DNA of 64,000 bases from Oscillospiraceae bacterium (GTDB taxonomy: Bacteria; Bacillota; Clostridia; Oscillospirales; Oscillospiraceae): NCBI GenBank assembly GCA_015068455.1, contig SVKO01000001.1, positions 62,001-126,000 of the forward strand. The letters are read 5' to 3'. Positions 41,883 to 51,716 of this stretch are shown here, in pieces. A program made the translations under genes and the position numbers. Within the stretch, counting starts at the first letter, position 1. Every line of letters begins with the position of its first letter. Below the pieces are notes generated by a model that was given only the letters and a program-made list of their open reading frames with translations, was not told the DNA's origin and did not search any database.

Positions 41883-42764
41883 ATGAACGGAAGAATCGTG
41901 AAAGCACTCAGCGGCTTCTACTATGTAGAAGCCGCTGACGGTATCCATGAATGCCGCGCCCGGGGCATCTTCCGCAAGCAGGGACAAACGCCCCTGGTGG
42001 GAGACCTGGTGGAATTCTCCCTGTCCGGCAAACGGGGCACCGTCGAAGCCATCGGTCCGCGGCGCAACCGCTTTGTGCGCCCCGCTGTGAGCAACGTGGA
42101 CCTGCTGGTGCTCCTGGCCGCCGCCTGCAACCCGGTGACGGACCCGTTCCTGCTGGACCGGGTGCTGGCCATCGCCGCTGCCCGCGACGTGCCGTGCCTC
42201 ATCTGCGTCAACAAATGCGACATCGACCCCGGCGACGAACTGGCGGGGATCTATGAGCGCGCCGGCTTCGACGTGCTGCGCACCAGCGCGGTGACGGGCC
42301 GGGGCGTGGAGGATCTGCGGCAGCACATTTCGGGCAAAACCGCCGTCTTCACCGGCAATTCCGGCGTGGGCAAGTCAAGCCTTTTAAACGCCCTGGCGCC
42401 GGATTTCGGCGTGCCCACCGCCGAGGTGTCGGAAAAGCTGGGCCGCGGCCGCCACACCACCCGCCATGTGGAGCTCTATCGCATCGCTCCGGATACCTAT
42501 CTGGGCGATACGCCGGGCTTCTCGTCCTTCGATCTGGAGCAGATGGACGCCATCGGCAAGGAGGATCTGCAGTATGCCTTCCCCGACTTTGCGCCGTTTT
42601 TGGGCAGCTGCCGCTTCCAGGACTGCGCCCATCTGCGCGAGCCGGACTGCGCCGTGACGGCAGCCCTGGCCCGGGGCGAGATCGAGCCCACCCGCTACCG
42701 CAGCTACGAGCGGCTGTATGAACAGGCAAAGGAGTACAAGCAGTGGGAAATCAAACAGCCCTGA
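41883..42764 (+). CDS. rsgA: Ribosome small-subunit GTPase RsgA
   Basis: 293 aa. An OB fold N-terminus and a circularly permuted GTPase domain with motifs in the order G4 (VNKCD), G1 (TGNSGVGKSSL), G3 (DTPGF), followed by a zinc-binding segment (CRFQDCAHLREPDC). RsgA tests the maturation of the 30S subunit. One base separates it from prkC. The end overlaps thiN by 22 bases. Confidence 0.96.
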   Translation: MNGRIVKALSGFYYVEAADGIHECRARGIFRKQGQTPLVGDLVEFSLSGKRGTVEAIGPRRNRFVRPAVSNVDLLVLLAAACNPVTDPFLLDRVLAIAAARDVPCLICVNKCDIDPGDELAGIYERAGFDVLRTSAVTGRGVEDLRQHISGKTAVFTGNSGVGKSSLLNALAPDFGVPTAEVSEKLGRGRHTTRHVELYRIAPDTYLGDTPGFSSFDLEQMDAIGKEDLQYAFPDFAPFLGSCRFQDCAHLREPDCAVTAALARGEIEPTRYRSYERLYEQAKEYKQWEIKQP

Positions 42765-43372
42765 TTTTCGGCGCCGTCGGCTATCCCGACTGGTCGTTCC
42801 TGGCGCCCCTGCGCGCCGCCGCCGCGGTGTTCTGCGCCGACGGCGGCGTCAACCACGTCCAGGCCGCCGGGTTTTCGCCGGACTATTACATCGGCGACGG
42901 CGACAGCGGCGGCGTTCCGCCCGCCGGCATCCCCGCCGTGCAGCTGCCGGTGCACAAGGATCTGACCGATCTGCAGGCCGCCTGGGAGCAGGCTTTTTCC
43001 CTGGGCTTCCGAAAAATCCTTCTCACCGGCTGCACCGGCGGACGGCAGGATCATTTCCTCGCCGCGGTGCAGCTTCTGGAGGTCATTTCTGCCCGCGGCT
43101 GCACCGGCGCGATCCTCGACCCGGACAACGAGATCACCTGGCTTCCGCCGGGCGAGTACCGTCTGACGCCGGACGCGTTCCGCTTTTTCTCCCTGCTCCC
43201 CGCGGACAGCCGGGCCGTCGTATCCATCCGCGGCGCGGAATACGAGGCGGCGCGGAGCATCCTGCGCCGGGGCGATTCCCTGGGCGTGAGCAACGCCTTC
43301 CTCGACGGGCCAGCCCGTGTGCAGATCCACGAAGGTCCCTGCTATCTGGTCCGATCCGGCCGGATCCGCTGA
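42743..43372 (+). CDS. thiN: Thiamine diphosphokinase
   Basis: 209 aa, GTG start inside the end of rsgA. FCADGGVNHVQ, YYIGDGDSGG, HKDLTDLQAAW and TGCTGGRQDHFLAA are the TPK motifs that bind thiamine, Mg2+ and ATP. It makes thiamine diphosphate from thiamine. In Bacillus rpe lies between rsgA and thiN; here rpe is absent and the two overlap. Complete length. Confidence 0.9.
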   Translation: MGNQTALIFGAVGYPDWSFLAPLRAAAAVFCADGGVNHVQAAGFSPDYYIGDGDSGGVPPAGIPAVQLPVHKDLTDLQAAWEQAFSLGFRKILLTGCTGGRQDHFLAAVQLLEVISARGCTGAILDPDNEITWLPPGEYRLTPDAFRFFSLLPADSRAVVSIRGAEYEAARSILRRGDSLGVSNAFLDGPARVQIHEGPCYLVRSGRIR

Positions 43373-43381
43373 AATATCCGC

Positions 43382-43414
43382 CATGCCCTCCGCATAAGCT
43401 GTGCGGGGGGCATG
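43382..43414 (+). promoter_or_regulatory. Hairpin masking the ribosome site of the 49-aa ORF
   Basis: Arms CATGCCCTCCGCA and TGCGGGGGGCATG (one T-G wobble) around a seven-base loop. The right arm contains GGGGGG, the only Shine-Dalgarno candidate of the ATG at 43419. With only a weak T-tract after it, it could also be a poor terminator for thiN. Confidence 0.5.
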
Positions 43415-43418
43415 CTTT

Positions 43419-43568
43419 ATGTGCAGAAAGTATCAAACGGCCGGCGCCTGCCTGATTACGGCGGGCCTCGGGATGCTGCTGGGTCTGCTGCTGGGCAGCG
43501 GGGCGCTGACAGTGATCGTATCCCTTGGTCTGCTGGCGGCGGGGGCGGTGATCGCGGGGAAAAAATAG
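43419..43568 (+). CDS. Small membrane protein, 49 aa
   Basis: Begins MCRKYQTAGACLITAGLG and is made of two hydrophobic helices (LGMLLGLLLGSGALT and VSLGLLAAGAVIAGKK) with Gly-rich turns and a Lys-Lys end. The length and composition suggest a membrane hairpin. No function known. The GC-rich codon use resembles that of its neighbours, and the next gene's promoter begins at its stop. The ribosome site is weak and inside a hairpin. Confidence 0.6.
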   Translation: MCRKYQTAGACLITAGLGMLLGLLLGSGALTVIVSLGLLAAGAVIAGKK

Positions 43569-43596
43569 CATATTTCCGGTGCCCGGCGCATATCGT
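43568..43596 (+). promoter_or_regulatory. Possible sigma-E-type sporulation promoter
   Basis: GCATATTT (43568-43575) fits the sigma-E -35 pattern GHATATNT, then 13 bases, then CATATCGT (43589-43596), a partial match to the -10 CATACAHT. It lies about 30 bases before the SPOCS/LysM gene, whose role would be in the mother cell. Confidence 0.45.
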
Positions 43597-43624
43597 TACG
43601 TTAGAACCGACAAGGAGTGATACG

Positions 43625-45112
43625 ATGGAAATGGAATTCCGGCAGGTGCAGATCCCGTATCTGCATTGCGTTTTGTATGAGACGATCCGGCAGGAGGAGC
43701 GCGGAGAAGCCATCGTTCCGGACGGCACGGGCGATATGGAGCGCATCGTCGGCTGCTGCGCGGACGCGCTCATGCGCAGCAGGCAGTGCCAGGACGAGAT
43801 CCCCAGCATAAGCGGAGACGTACAGGTGTGCGTGCTGTACCAGGCCGCCGGCGGGGACGAGCCGCAGGAGCTGCGCATGTATCTGCCCTTTTCCCTGCGC
43901 CGCACAGTTCCGGCGGAGAGCTGCGGCTGCACCGTTTCGTGCCGGGTGAGCCGCGCAGAGGCGCAGATGCTGGGATCCCGCAGGGTGGGCGTGCGGGTGA
44001 CGCTGCTTTTCTCGCTGCGGGTATGGTCGCGCCGGGAGCAGCTGTGCTTTCGCCCGGAGACGCCGGACCGCCGCGTACAGCTGCGGCTGCGCGAATACCC
44101 CATGCGTCTGGTGTGCGAATGCACGGAAAAGAACGTGCTGCTGCGCGACACCCTGCCCCTGGAGGCGGGCGCGCCGGCGCCGGCGCGGATCGTGCACACC
44201 GGCGCCCGCTGCGAGCTGACGGATGAAAAGATCAGCGGGAGCCAGGCGGTGTGCAAGGGCGTGCTCCGGCTCAGCCTGCTGTACCGGACCGCGGATGGCA
44301 GGCTCTGCGGCACGGACCTGCCGATCCCCTTCTCCCAGCTCATTGATCTCGAGGGCAGCTACGACGAACAGGGCCTTGAGATCGTGCCCGCTCTCACCTC
44401 GGCGGAGGCCATGGCAGAGGACGGCGGCGTGAGCGTGGAGGCGGGCATCTGCCTGCAGTGCATCGTGACGCAGACGGCGCAGGTCCCGATCGTGGAGGAT
44501 GCCTACGCCCTGCGCGGGACCCTGCATGCCGACACGCAGACCCTGCAGATGCTTCCGCTGCTGGACAGCCGCGTCCTGCGGCAGGACTGCGCCTTGGAGC
44601 TTCCGGCCCAGGCCGGGGAGATCGTCCGGGCGGAGGCGGCGGCCGACGCGCCGCAGATCGAATGGCAGGGCGAAACCTGCCGGATCCGGGTCCCGGTGCT
44701 GGTGCGGGCGCTCTACCGCGATCACCAGGGCCTTTGCCGCCAGGCGGAGGGCCGCGCGGAGCTGGCGCAGGAGCTGCCGGCCGCGCCGTCGCTGTGCCGG
44801 GCGGAGGCCCGGATCGAAGGGCAGATCTTTGCCGCCCCCGGCGCCGGCCGGATCGAGATGCGCATCCCGGCGGCGGTGTCCGTCCGGTGGTATGACGAGC
44901 AGACGCACGAGGGCATCGTATCCGCACAGCTCACCGAGGGGCCCCGGGAGGTGCGTCCCTCCGTCATCCTCCGTATGCTGGAGGCCGAAAGCTCCCTCTG
45001 GGAGATCGCCAAGGAGCTGCGCACCACCGTCAGCGCCATCCAGACCGCCAACGACCTGGATGCCGAAACGGCGCCGGCGGGCACGATCCTCCTCATCCCC
45101 ATCGTGGCATAG
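43625..45112 (+). CDS. SPOCS (DUF3794)/LysM protein, SipL-like
   Basis: 495 aa. At least two beta-rich DUF3794/SPOCS segments: around IPYLHCVLYETIRQEER to DVQVCVLYQAAGG, and again around LRLSLLYRTADGR. A C-terminal LysM fold follows: SSLWEIAKELRTTVSAIQTAND. SipL is the mother-cell partner of SpoIVA in clostridial spore coat assembly and has the same architecture. ATG 43625 follows AAGGAG; the in-frame extension to 43412 runs over the 49-aa gene and is rejected. Supports a spore-forming host. Confidence 0.85.
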   Translation: MEMEFRQVQIPYLHCVLYETIRQEERGEAIVPDGTGDMERIVGCCADALMRSRQCQDEIPSISGDVQVCVLYQAAGGDEPQELRMYLPFSLRRTVPAESCGCTVSCRVSRAEAQMLGSRRVGVRVTLLFSLRVWSRREQLCFRPETPDRRVQLRLREYPMRLVCECTEKNVLLRDTLPLEAGAPAPARIVHTGARCELTDEKISGSQAVCKGVLRLSLLYRTADGRLCGTDLPIPFSQLIDLEGSYDEQGLEIVPALTSAEAMAEDGGVSVEAGICLQCIVTQTAQVPIVEDAYALRGTLHADTQTLQMLPLLDSRVLRQDCALELPAQAGEIVRAEAAADAPQIEWQGETCRIRVPVLVRALYRDHQGLCRQAEGRAELAQELPAAPSLCRAEARIEGQIFAAPGAGRIEMRIPAAVSVRWYDEQTHEGIVSAQLTEGPREVRPSVILRMLEAESSLWEIAKELRTTVSAIQTANDLDAETAPAGTILLIPIVA

Positions 45113-45116
45113 CAGA

Positions 45117-45141
45117 CCGGCAGCCGCACAGCGGCTGCCGG
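45117..45141. terminator. Terminator between convergent genes
   Basis: 11-bp stem CCGGCAGCCGC / GCGGCTGCCGG with an ACA loop; a short T-rich tail on the plus strand. Confidence 0.75.
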
Positions 45142-45145
45142 TTCA

Positions 45146-46348
45146 TTAAATCAGTTTGCTGATCCGGTAGAGCATACATGCCGTGTCCCGGCGGGTCATG
45201 GGGGCGTCGGCCTCCTGCAGGGGAATCCCCGCCTGACTGAGCGCATCGACGGCCTCCCTTGCCCAGGCAGGCACGGTGTCACCGGCGGCGAAGACGGCGT
45301 GCTCCCCGCCTCCCTCCAGGCCCAGCAGCCTCTGCGCGATCACCGCCGCCTGGGCCTGGGTAACGGGCGCATCGGGGCAGAAGCACAGGCGGCTGCCGCA
45401 GCGGATGCCCCGGACGATGCCCCGGCGCAGGGCGCAGGCCAGATAGGGCCGCATCCATTCCGGCGCGCTGCCGGCGTCGGCAAAGGTGCATTCGGCGTCA
45501 TCCTCCGTCGGCCGGACGCCAGCCAATTCCATGGTCATCGCCAAAAATTCTCCCCGGCTGACCGGTTCTTCCGGCCGGAAACAGAACTTGCCCGCCACCC
45601 GGTCGCCCTGCAGCAGGCCGGTGGAGCGCAGCCACATGGCCTCAAACTGCGCTCCGTCGCCATCCATGTCGGCGTAGGTCGCCCTGTCCATGGGCTTGAG
45701 GATCTCAATAGAGACGGTGGCCTCTTCGGAAACCGCGCCCTGCTCGTCCGCGGCGGTATAGGTGAAGCTGTCCGAGCCCACCTTGTTTTCCTTCGGGGTA
45801 TAGACGAAGGTGCCGTCGTCCTCAATGCGCAGGCTTCCGCGCTTCGGCGTCCTGACGACGGCATAGGTCAGCCGCTCCCCGTCGGGGTCGGAAGCGTCGA
45901 ATTTACCGGAGCGCTCCAGATTCTTGTAGGTCTCCAGGTGCACGTCCGAGGCCCGGGGCGGATGGTTCTCGCCGGAGCGCAGACGGATGGTGAGCACGGA
46001 TTCGTCGCTGAGCTTGTCATCCCAGATGGTATAGTAGCTGACACAGGCGACGGAATCACAGGCTTCGGCGCTCTGGAAAACCACCCGGGACAGCATGTCC
46101 GCGGTCAGCACATCGCCGGTATGCAGGACCCTCTCGCCGCAGCGCAGCACGCCGACGGACGCATCCGGCACCTCGCACAGGTAAATGCCGCTGCCGGGCG
46201 TGGGCGAGGTGAGGAAGTCCTCGGGGCCCAGCGCGCAGGGCTCCAGGGCGCTGCACTGGATTTCGGCAGCCAGCGCGGGGACCGCCATGGCGCACACGAC
46301 CAGGCACGACAGCATCAGGCGGAAAAGAAAGGGAATTCTCAATTTCAT
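45146..46348 (-). CDS. Secreted SLH protein with cadherin-like domain
   Basis: 400 aa. Signal peptide about 1-28 (ending ALAAE). Residues about 125-220 form a bacterial cadherin/Ig-like repeat: FDASDPDGERLTYAV, GSLRIEDDGTFVYTP, GSDSFTYTAADEQG. SLH-like repeats follow to the end: GRVAGKFCFRPEEPVSRGEFLA-type segments, then IRCGSRLCFCPDAPVTQAQAA and the incomplete AWAREAVDALSQAGIPL. It is therefore likely bound to the pyruvylated wall polymer. AAGGAGGT lies eight bases before the ATG. Extending the frame upstream only reads antisense to murC. Confidence 0.85.
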   Translation of the reverse strand: MKLRIPFLFRLMLSCLVVCAMAVPALAAEIQCSALEPCALGPEDFLTSPTPGSGIYLCEVPDASVGVLRCGERVLHTGDVLTADMLSRVVFQSAEACDSVACVSYYTIWDDKLSDESVLTIRLRSGENHPPRASDVHLETYKNLERSGKFDASDPDGERLTYAVVRTPKRGSLRIEDDGTFVYTPKENKVGSDSFTYTAADEQGAVSEEATVSIEILKPMDRATYADMDGDGAQFEAMWLRSTGLLQGDRVAGKFCFRPEEPVSRGEFLAMTMELAGVRPTEDDAECTFADAGSAPEWMRPYLACALRRGIVRGIRCGSRLCFCPDAPVTQAQAAVIAQRLLGLEGGGEHAVFAAGDTVPAWAREAVDALSQAGIPLQEADAPMTRRDTACMLYRISKLI

Positions 46349-46477
46349 GATCGGTACCTCCTTGAAGTGATCGCTGGTAGTCTTTGCTATTGCGATTTGA
46401 AATATACGCCATTTTTCTCCCGCGTCGCAAAAAGGGGCCCTTTTTTCGGATTTCGGCCCGTCCTGCGGAATTTGTCC

Positions 46478-46506
46478 TTGTATTTTGTGATAGAATAGAT
46501 TATAAT
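46478..46506 (+). promoter_or_regulatory. Promoter of murC
   Basis: TTGTAT (46478-46483), 17-base spacer, TATAAT (46501-46506). Confidence 0.8.
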
Positions 46507-46579
46507 AGTGGGCGTGTTTGCGGGCTTTTCTGTCATTCTTCCGCCCGGATCGCGTCATTTCGCATTTTGGAGGCATCCC

Positions 46580-47950
46580 ATGGCTAACGCGAAGCTCAAA
46601 AAAATCGAATCCTATCTCGTCCCGGGCAAACGGGTGCATCTCGTGGGCATCGGCGGCGTTTCCATGCGGCCGCTGGCGCTGGTGCTGGCGGGTATGGGTC
46701 TGCAGATCTCCGGCTCGGATATGAACGCCTCGGTATCCACCGACGAGCTGATTGAAAAGAACATCCGGGTCTATATCGGCCATTCCGCGAAAAACATTGC
46801 CGACGCCGACTGCCTGATCCGCACCGCCGCAGTCCACAATGACAATCCCGAGATCGCCGCGGCCAGAGCCAAGGGCATCCCCGTGTTCGAACGGGCCCAG
46901 GCATGGGGCGTCATCATGCGCGCCTACCGGCACGCCATCTGCGTCGCCGGCACCCACGGCAAAACCACCACCACTTCCATGATCACCCATATCTTCATGC
47001 AGGCGCAGCGGGACCCCACCGTGATGATCGGCGGCTACCTGCCCCTGCTCAAGGCCGGCCACCGCGTGGGCGGCGGCGACACCATCATCATGGAAAGCTG
47101 CGAATACTGCAATTCTTTCCTGAATTTCTTCCCCACCATGGCCGTCATCATGAACGTGGAGGCGGATCATCTGGATTTCTTCAAGGATCTGGCTGATATT
47201 CAGCATTCCTTCCGCACCTTTGCCGAGCTCGTGCCGTCCACCGGCGCTGTGCTGGCCAACGGCGACGATCCCGGCGCCAGAGTCGCTCTGGAGGGCCTGG
47301 ATTACGTCACCTTCGGCATCGAGGATACCAACTTCTACCACGGCGCAAACTATTCCGACGACTGGCGCGATTTCGATCTGATCGCCGACGGCCAGGCCGT
47401 CTGCCATATCCATCTGAACGTCTTCGGCCGCCACAACGCCCTCAACGCCATCGCCGCCTGTGCGGCAGCCCTGCGCATGGGCGTGGATCCGGCGGATATC
47501 CAGGCGGGCCTGGAGAGCTTCACCGGCGCCGGCCGCCGCATGGAATTCAAGGGCAAGTGCAACGGCGCCGACGTCTACGACGACTACGCCCACCATCCCG
47601 GCGAGCTGCACGCCCTCATCGACGCCATCAACGCCCTGGGCTACAAGCGCGTCATCGTCGCCTTCCAGCCCCATACCTATTCCCGCACCAAAGCCCTGTT
47701 CGACGACTTCGTCCGGGAACTGCGCCGGGTGGATCACGCGGTGCTGGCGGAGATCTACGCCGCCCGCGAGAGCAACACCATCGGCATCTCCTCGGAGGAC
47801 CTGTCCCGGCAGATCCGCGGCTCGGTCTTCTTCGAGACCCTGCCGGAGGTGACGGATTATCTGCGCTCCATCGCCCAGCCCGGCGACCTGATCGTCACCG
47901 TCGGCGCAGGCGACATCTACAAGGCGGGCGAAGCCCTCGTAACCGAATAA
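46580..47950 (+). CDS. murC: UDP-N-acetylmuramate-L-alanine ligase MurC
   Basis: 456 aa. VHLVGIGGVSMRPLALVL binds UDP-MurNAc, the ATP loop is CVAGTHGKTTTTSM (about residues 120-133), and MNVEADHLDFF, FGRHNALNAIAA and DDYAHHPGEL complete the Mur ligase signature set. It adds L-Ala to UDP-MurNAc in the cytoplasm. ATG at 46580 follows TTTGGAGG. It is a single-gene unit with its own promoter and terminator. Confidence 0.97.
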   Translation: MANAKLKKIESYLVPGKRVHLVGIGGVSMRPLALVLAGMGLQISGSDMNASVSTDELIEKNIRVYIGHSAKNIADADCLIRTAAVHNDNPEIAAARAKGIPVFERAQAWGVIMRAYRHAICVAGTHGKTTTTSMITHIFMQAQRDPTVMIGGYLPLLKAGHRVGGGDTIIMESCEYCNSFLNFFPTMAVIMNVEADHLDFFKDLADIQHSFRTFAELVPSTGAVLANGDDPGARVALEGLDYVTFGIEDTNFYHGANYSDDWRDFDLIADGQAVCHIHLNVFGRHNALNAIAACAAALRMGVDPADIQAGLESFTGAGRRMEFKGKCNGADVYDDYAHHPGELHALIDAINALGYKRVIVAFQPHTYSRTKALFDDFVRELRRVDHAVLAEIYAARESNTIGISSEDLSRQIRGSVFFETLPEVTDYLRSIAQPGDLIVTVGAGDIYKAGEALVTE

Positions 47951-47962
47951 TCAAAACAAACC

Positions 47963-48028
47963 GCCGGGGCAGCCGCCCCGGCTTTTTCGTTTTTTGTTCG
48001 ACAAAATCGCCCCTTCGGGCGGTTTTCT
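47963..48028 (+). terminator. Tandem terminators after murC
   Basis: First hairpin GCCGGGGC-AGCC-GCCCCGGC followed by five T (47963-47987); a second, shorter hairpin with a CTTC loop and T-run at 48003-48027. Confidence 0.85.
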
Positions 48029-48030
48029 TA

Positions 48031-48059
48031 TTGCACAAGCGGCCGGGAATTGCTATAAT
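48031..48059 (+). promoter_or_regulatory. Promoter giving a leaderless transcript
   Basis: TTGCAC (48031-48036), 17-base spacer, TATAAT (48054-48059). The expected start point, seven bases on, is the A of the ATG at 48066. No ribosome site exists between. Confidence 0.8.
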
Positions 48060-48065
48060 GGGCGC

Positions 48066-49481
48066 ATGAGTAAACGAGTCAGCTATTATGTCAGCCGAAA
48101 ATCCTGGCTGGCATGGCTCGCGGCACTGCTTCTGATCGGCTCGGTCATCGCCCGCATTGCTTTTTTCCGCGAGAAAGGCGCGGATTGCCTGACGGTGTGG
48201 CTCCGGATCGTGCTGCCGGCATTTGCTGCGATCCTCTTCTGCCTGCGCATGCTGCTCGACGGGCAGGAACATTTTTATAAAACAGCCCGCCCGGTATTCC
48301 TGATGGCGGCTTATTTCGGCATCTGCGCCGTATGCTCGCCCATGCGCCTGCGCTATGCGCTGATGTACTGCGTGCTGCTGCTGGTCGGATGGCTGCTGTA
48401 CCGCCTCGTGGCGGGCGGACGCCACCCGCGGCTGCACTTTGCCATGTGGGCCGTGCTGGCGGTCTTCGTGGGCTTTTTGGTCTATGACGCCCGCCAAACC
48501 CTGCGCGGCGCCGACGCCTGGCACAGCTTCTGCACCCTGCGCGACGCGTTGATGATCCTGGGCGTCTTCTTCGCCGTACTGGCCATGCGCGAGCACAACG
48601 ACGGGAAGTACCACCCCACCTTCGGCGACCGCAAGGACGGCCGCCGCGTGCGGGAGCTCAACCCCATCACCCGGGTCGCCAACTACATCATGCCCAACCG
48701 CAACGGCGCGTCCAACTCCCTGCGCGACCGGGTGGAGGTCAGCGAGATCGAGCGCTATATCCGCGCCAAGCGCAAGGAGGGGCTGACGGGCTTCGGCATG
48801 ACCGAGGTCTTCCTGGCCGCCTACGTGCGCATCCTCGCCCGCTATCCCGCCGCCAACCGCTTCCTGTCCGGACAGACGATCTACTCCCGCGACGAGGACA
48901 TCCAGTTCTGCATGGTGATCAAAAAGGAGATGACCAAGGAAGCGCCCGATACCATCATCAAGCTCCATCTGAACCCCCGCGACACCGCGGACGACGTATA
49001 TAAAAAGTTCCACGCCGCCGTGCAAGAGGTGCACAATACGCCCCTCAACTCCACCCTTGACAACGTGGCCCGCTACATCAACTATGTGCCGGGGCTGCTG
49101 CTGAAGTTCCTCATCTGGCTGCTCAAGACCATGGATTACTTCGATCTGCTGCCGGCCTTCCTGCTGGAGGTCAGCCCCTTCCACGCCTCGGTCTTCTTCA
49201 CCTCCATGGCCAGTCTGGGCATCCCTGCCATCACCCATCACCTGTACGATTTCGGCAATATGCCCGTGTTCTGCGCCTTCGGCACCAAGTACCGCGAGCC
49301 GGAAATCACCGCCGACGGCCAGGTCCGGGCGGCAAAATACCTCGACTATACCTTCAACATCGACGAGCGCATCGTCGACGGCTTCTACTACGCGGAAGCT
49401 CTGAAATACTTCCACCGGCTGCTGCGCGACCCCAGCCGCCTGGATACTCCGCCTGAGAACGTGATCCGCGACATCGACTGA
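48066..49481 (+). CDS. Membrane protein with E2-acyltransferase-like domain
   Basis: 471 aa. Five or so membrane helices occupy residues 1 to about 180. The rest resembles the catalytic domain of 2-oxo acid dehydrogenase E2 acyltransferases: LTGFGMTEVFLAAYVRILARYP, a central beta region, PAITHHLYDFGNMPVFCAFGTK, and a C-terminal FNIDERIVDGFYYAEALKYF. In E2 enzymes this last motif is D-H-R-x-x-D-G with the catalytic His; here Glu takes that position, though the Asp is kept. No lipoyl domain is present. It may be a non-catalytic or altered acyltransferase at the membrane. It has no Shine-Dalgarno site. Confidence 0.75.
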   Translation: MSKRVSYYVSRKSWLAWLAALLLIGSVIARIAFFREKGADCLTVWLRIVLPAFAAILFCLRMLLDGQEHFYKTARPVFLMAAYFGICAVCSPMRLRYALMYCVLLLVGWLLYRLVAGGRHPRLHFAMWAVLAVFVGFLVYDARQTLRGADAWHSFCTLRDALMILGVFFAVLAMREHNDGKYHPTFGDRKDGRRVRELNPITRVANYIMPNRNGASNSLRDRVEVSEIERYIRAKRKEGLTGFGMTEVFLAAYVRILARYPAANRFLSGQTIYSRDEDIQFCMVIKKEMTKEAPDTIIKLHLNPRDTADDVYKKFHAAVQEVHNTPLNSTLDNVARYINYVPGLLLKFLIWLLKTMDYFDLLPAFLLEVSPFHASVFFTSMASLGIPAITHHLYDFGNMPVFCAFGTKYREPEITADGQVRAAKYLDYTFNIDERIVDGFYYAEALKYFHRLLRDPSRLDTPPENVIRDID

Positions 49482-49523
49482 CCAAAGCCTGCGGCGTTCT
49501 GATCATCTTTGGGAGGAAAGACT

Positions 49524-50681
<1,158 letters not shown>

Positions 50682-50694
50682 TCCCGAACGCAAA

Positions 50695-50728
50695 AAAAGA
50701 GCCGCTCCCGAAGAGCGGCTCTTTTTTT
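50695..50728. terminator. Bidirectional terminator
   Basis: 13-bp stem (AAAAGAGCCGCTC and complement) with a five-base loop, an A-run before and seven T after. Serves alr and the convergent HTH gene. Confidence 0.92.
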
Positions 50729-50732
50729 CGGT

Positions 50733-51716
50733 TTATCCTTCCCGCTTCTGCAGGGCCTTGATGATGCTGAAGATCGCGGCATAGCTCACCGCGGCGATGG
50801 GCCAGACGATCCAGGTGCGGTCCCAGCGCATGGTGATGAAGCTCCAGCCCAGATAGCCCGCCGTCACCAGGCCCCAGTAGATGCCGCTGAAGCTGCTGTG
50901 ACGCTTGAGGTCTTCCTTGGCCGCGCGGGTGTAATCGCCCTCCTGCAGGAGCATCTGGTAGCTGCCCCAGATGACGCCCACGCGGACGATCAGCATCGCG
51001 CCGATGGCGATCAGCGCCAGCATGGCGCCGATGCTGGCCACCAGGGCGAAGGAATCCTCTTTGCAGAAGATCATGGCGATGAACAGGGGCAGCACGCCCA
51101 CCACGCACAGCACGATGCCCAGGGTCAGCTGGCGGTTGAAGGTGCTCCGGAACCGGTCCCTGCGGCCGCGGACCATGCCGTCCACGCCGTAGAGAGTGTC
51201 GATGGGCTCTTTTTCCAGGTACTCAAAGGGGCTGGTGCGCAGACCGCTGGTGACGAACAGGGCCACCGCGCAGCCCACCAGGAGCATCAGCGTCACCAGG
51301 CCGATGCCGCCGGCCTGCATGTCGGTGATGGGGACCAGGCCGAGATCCTGCGCCCCGCCGAGGACGATCAGCACGATGGGCGAGAGGATGCACAGCAGCA
51401 CGCCCAGGGCGATGCGGCGGGAGTTGAGCTCCTTCACCGCCAGGAAGGTGTTGGCCTCCTCCATGCCCACGGTGCGCACGGGGCTGTCCGAGATCGGCTC
51501 GGATACAACAGCCAGCTCTGCGTCGTCCTTCAATAAATAATCGGTGGTGACGCCGAAGATCTCGGACATGCGGATGATGCGCTGCATATCGGGGACGGAC
51601 TGGGCGCTCTCCCATTTGGATACGGACTGGCGGCTGACGTCCAGCAGCTCGGCCAGTTCTTCCTGGGACCAGCCGTTTTTCTTTCTGAGGTCGATGATCT
51701 TATCTGCAAGAATCAT
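50733..51716 (-). CDS. XRE-family HTH regulator with membrane domain
   Basis: 327 aa. Residues 1-65 are an XRE helix-turn-helix ([31 protein letters not shown]). About six membrane helices follow from residue 100 on. Such membrane-bound Cro/CI-like regulators occur in Clostridia; DNA contact would take place at the inner face of the membrane. The ribosome site AAGGAG lies 11 bases upstream, with a 3-codon ORF (ATGAAAAAATGA) starting between and overlapping the ATG. Confidence 0.85.
   Translation of the reverse strand: MILADKIIDLRKKNGWSQEELAELLDVSRQSVSKWESAQSVPDMQRIIRMSEIFGVTTDYLLKDDAELAVVSEPISDSPVRTVGMEEANTFLAVKELNSRRIALGVLLCILSPIVLIVLGGAQDLGLVPITDMQAGGIGLVTLMLLVGCAVALFVTSGLRTSPFEYLEKEPIDTLYGVDGMVRGRRDRFRSTFNRQLTLGIVLCVVGVLPLFIAMIFCKEDSFALVASIGAMLALIAIGAMLIVRVGVIWGSYQMLLQEGDYTRAAKEDLKRHSSFSGIYWGLVTAGYLGWSFITMRWDRTWIVWPIAAVSYAAIFSIIKALQKREG

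Noticed and set aside
43412-43624. N-terminal extension of the SPOCS/LysM protein
   Set aside because: It overlaps the 49-aa membrane ORF in another frame and the promoter; ATG 43625 has AAGGAG and the family start.
45146-47737. 863-codon minus-strand frame joining the SLH protein to upstream sequence
   Set aside because: The upstream part is antisense to murC and has no ribosome site; the secreted protein has its own signal peptide and AAGGAGGT site at 46348.
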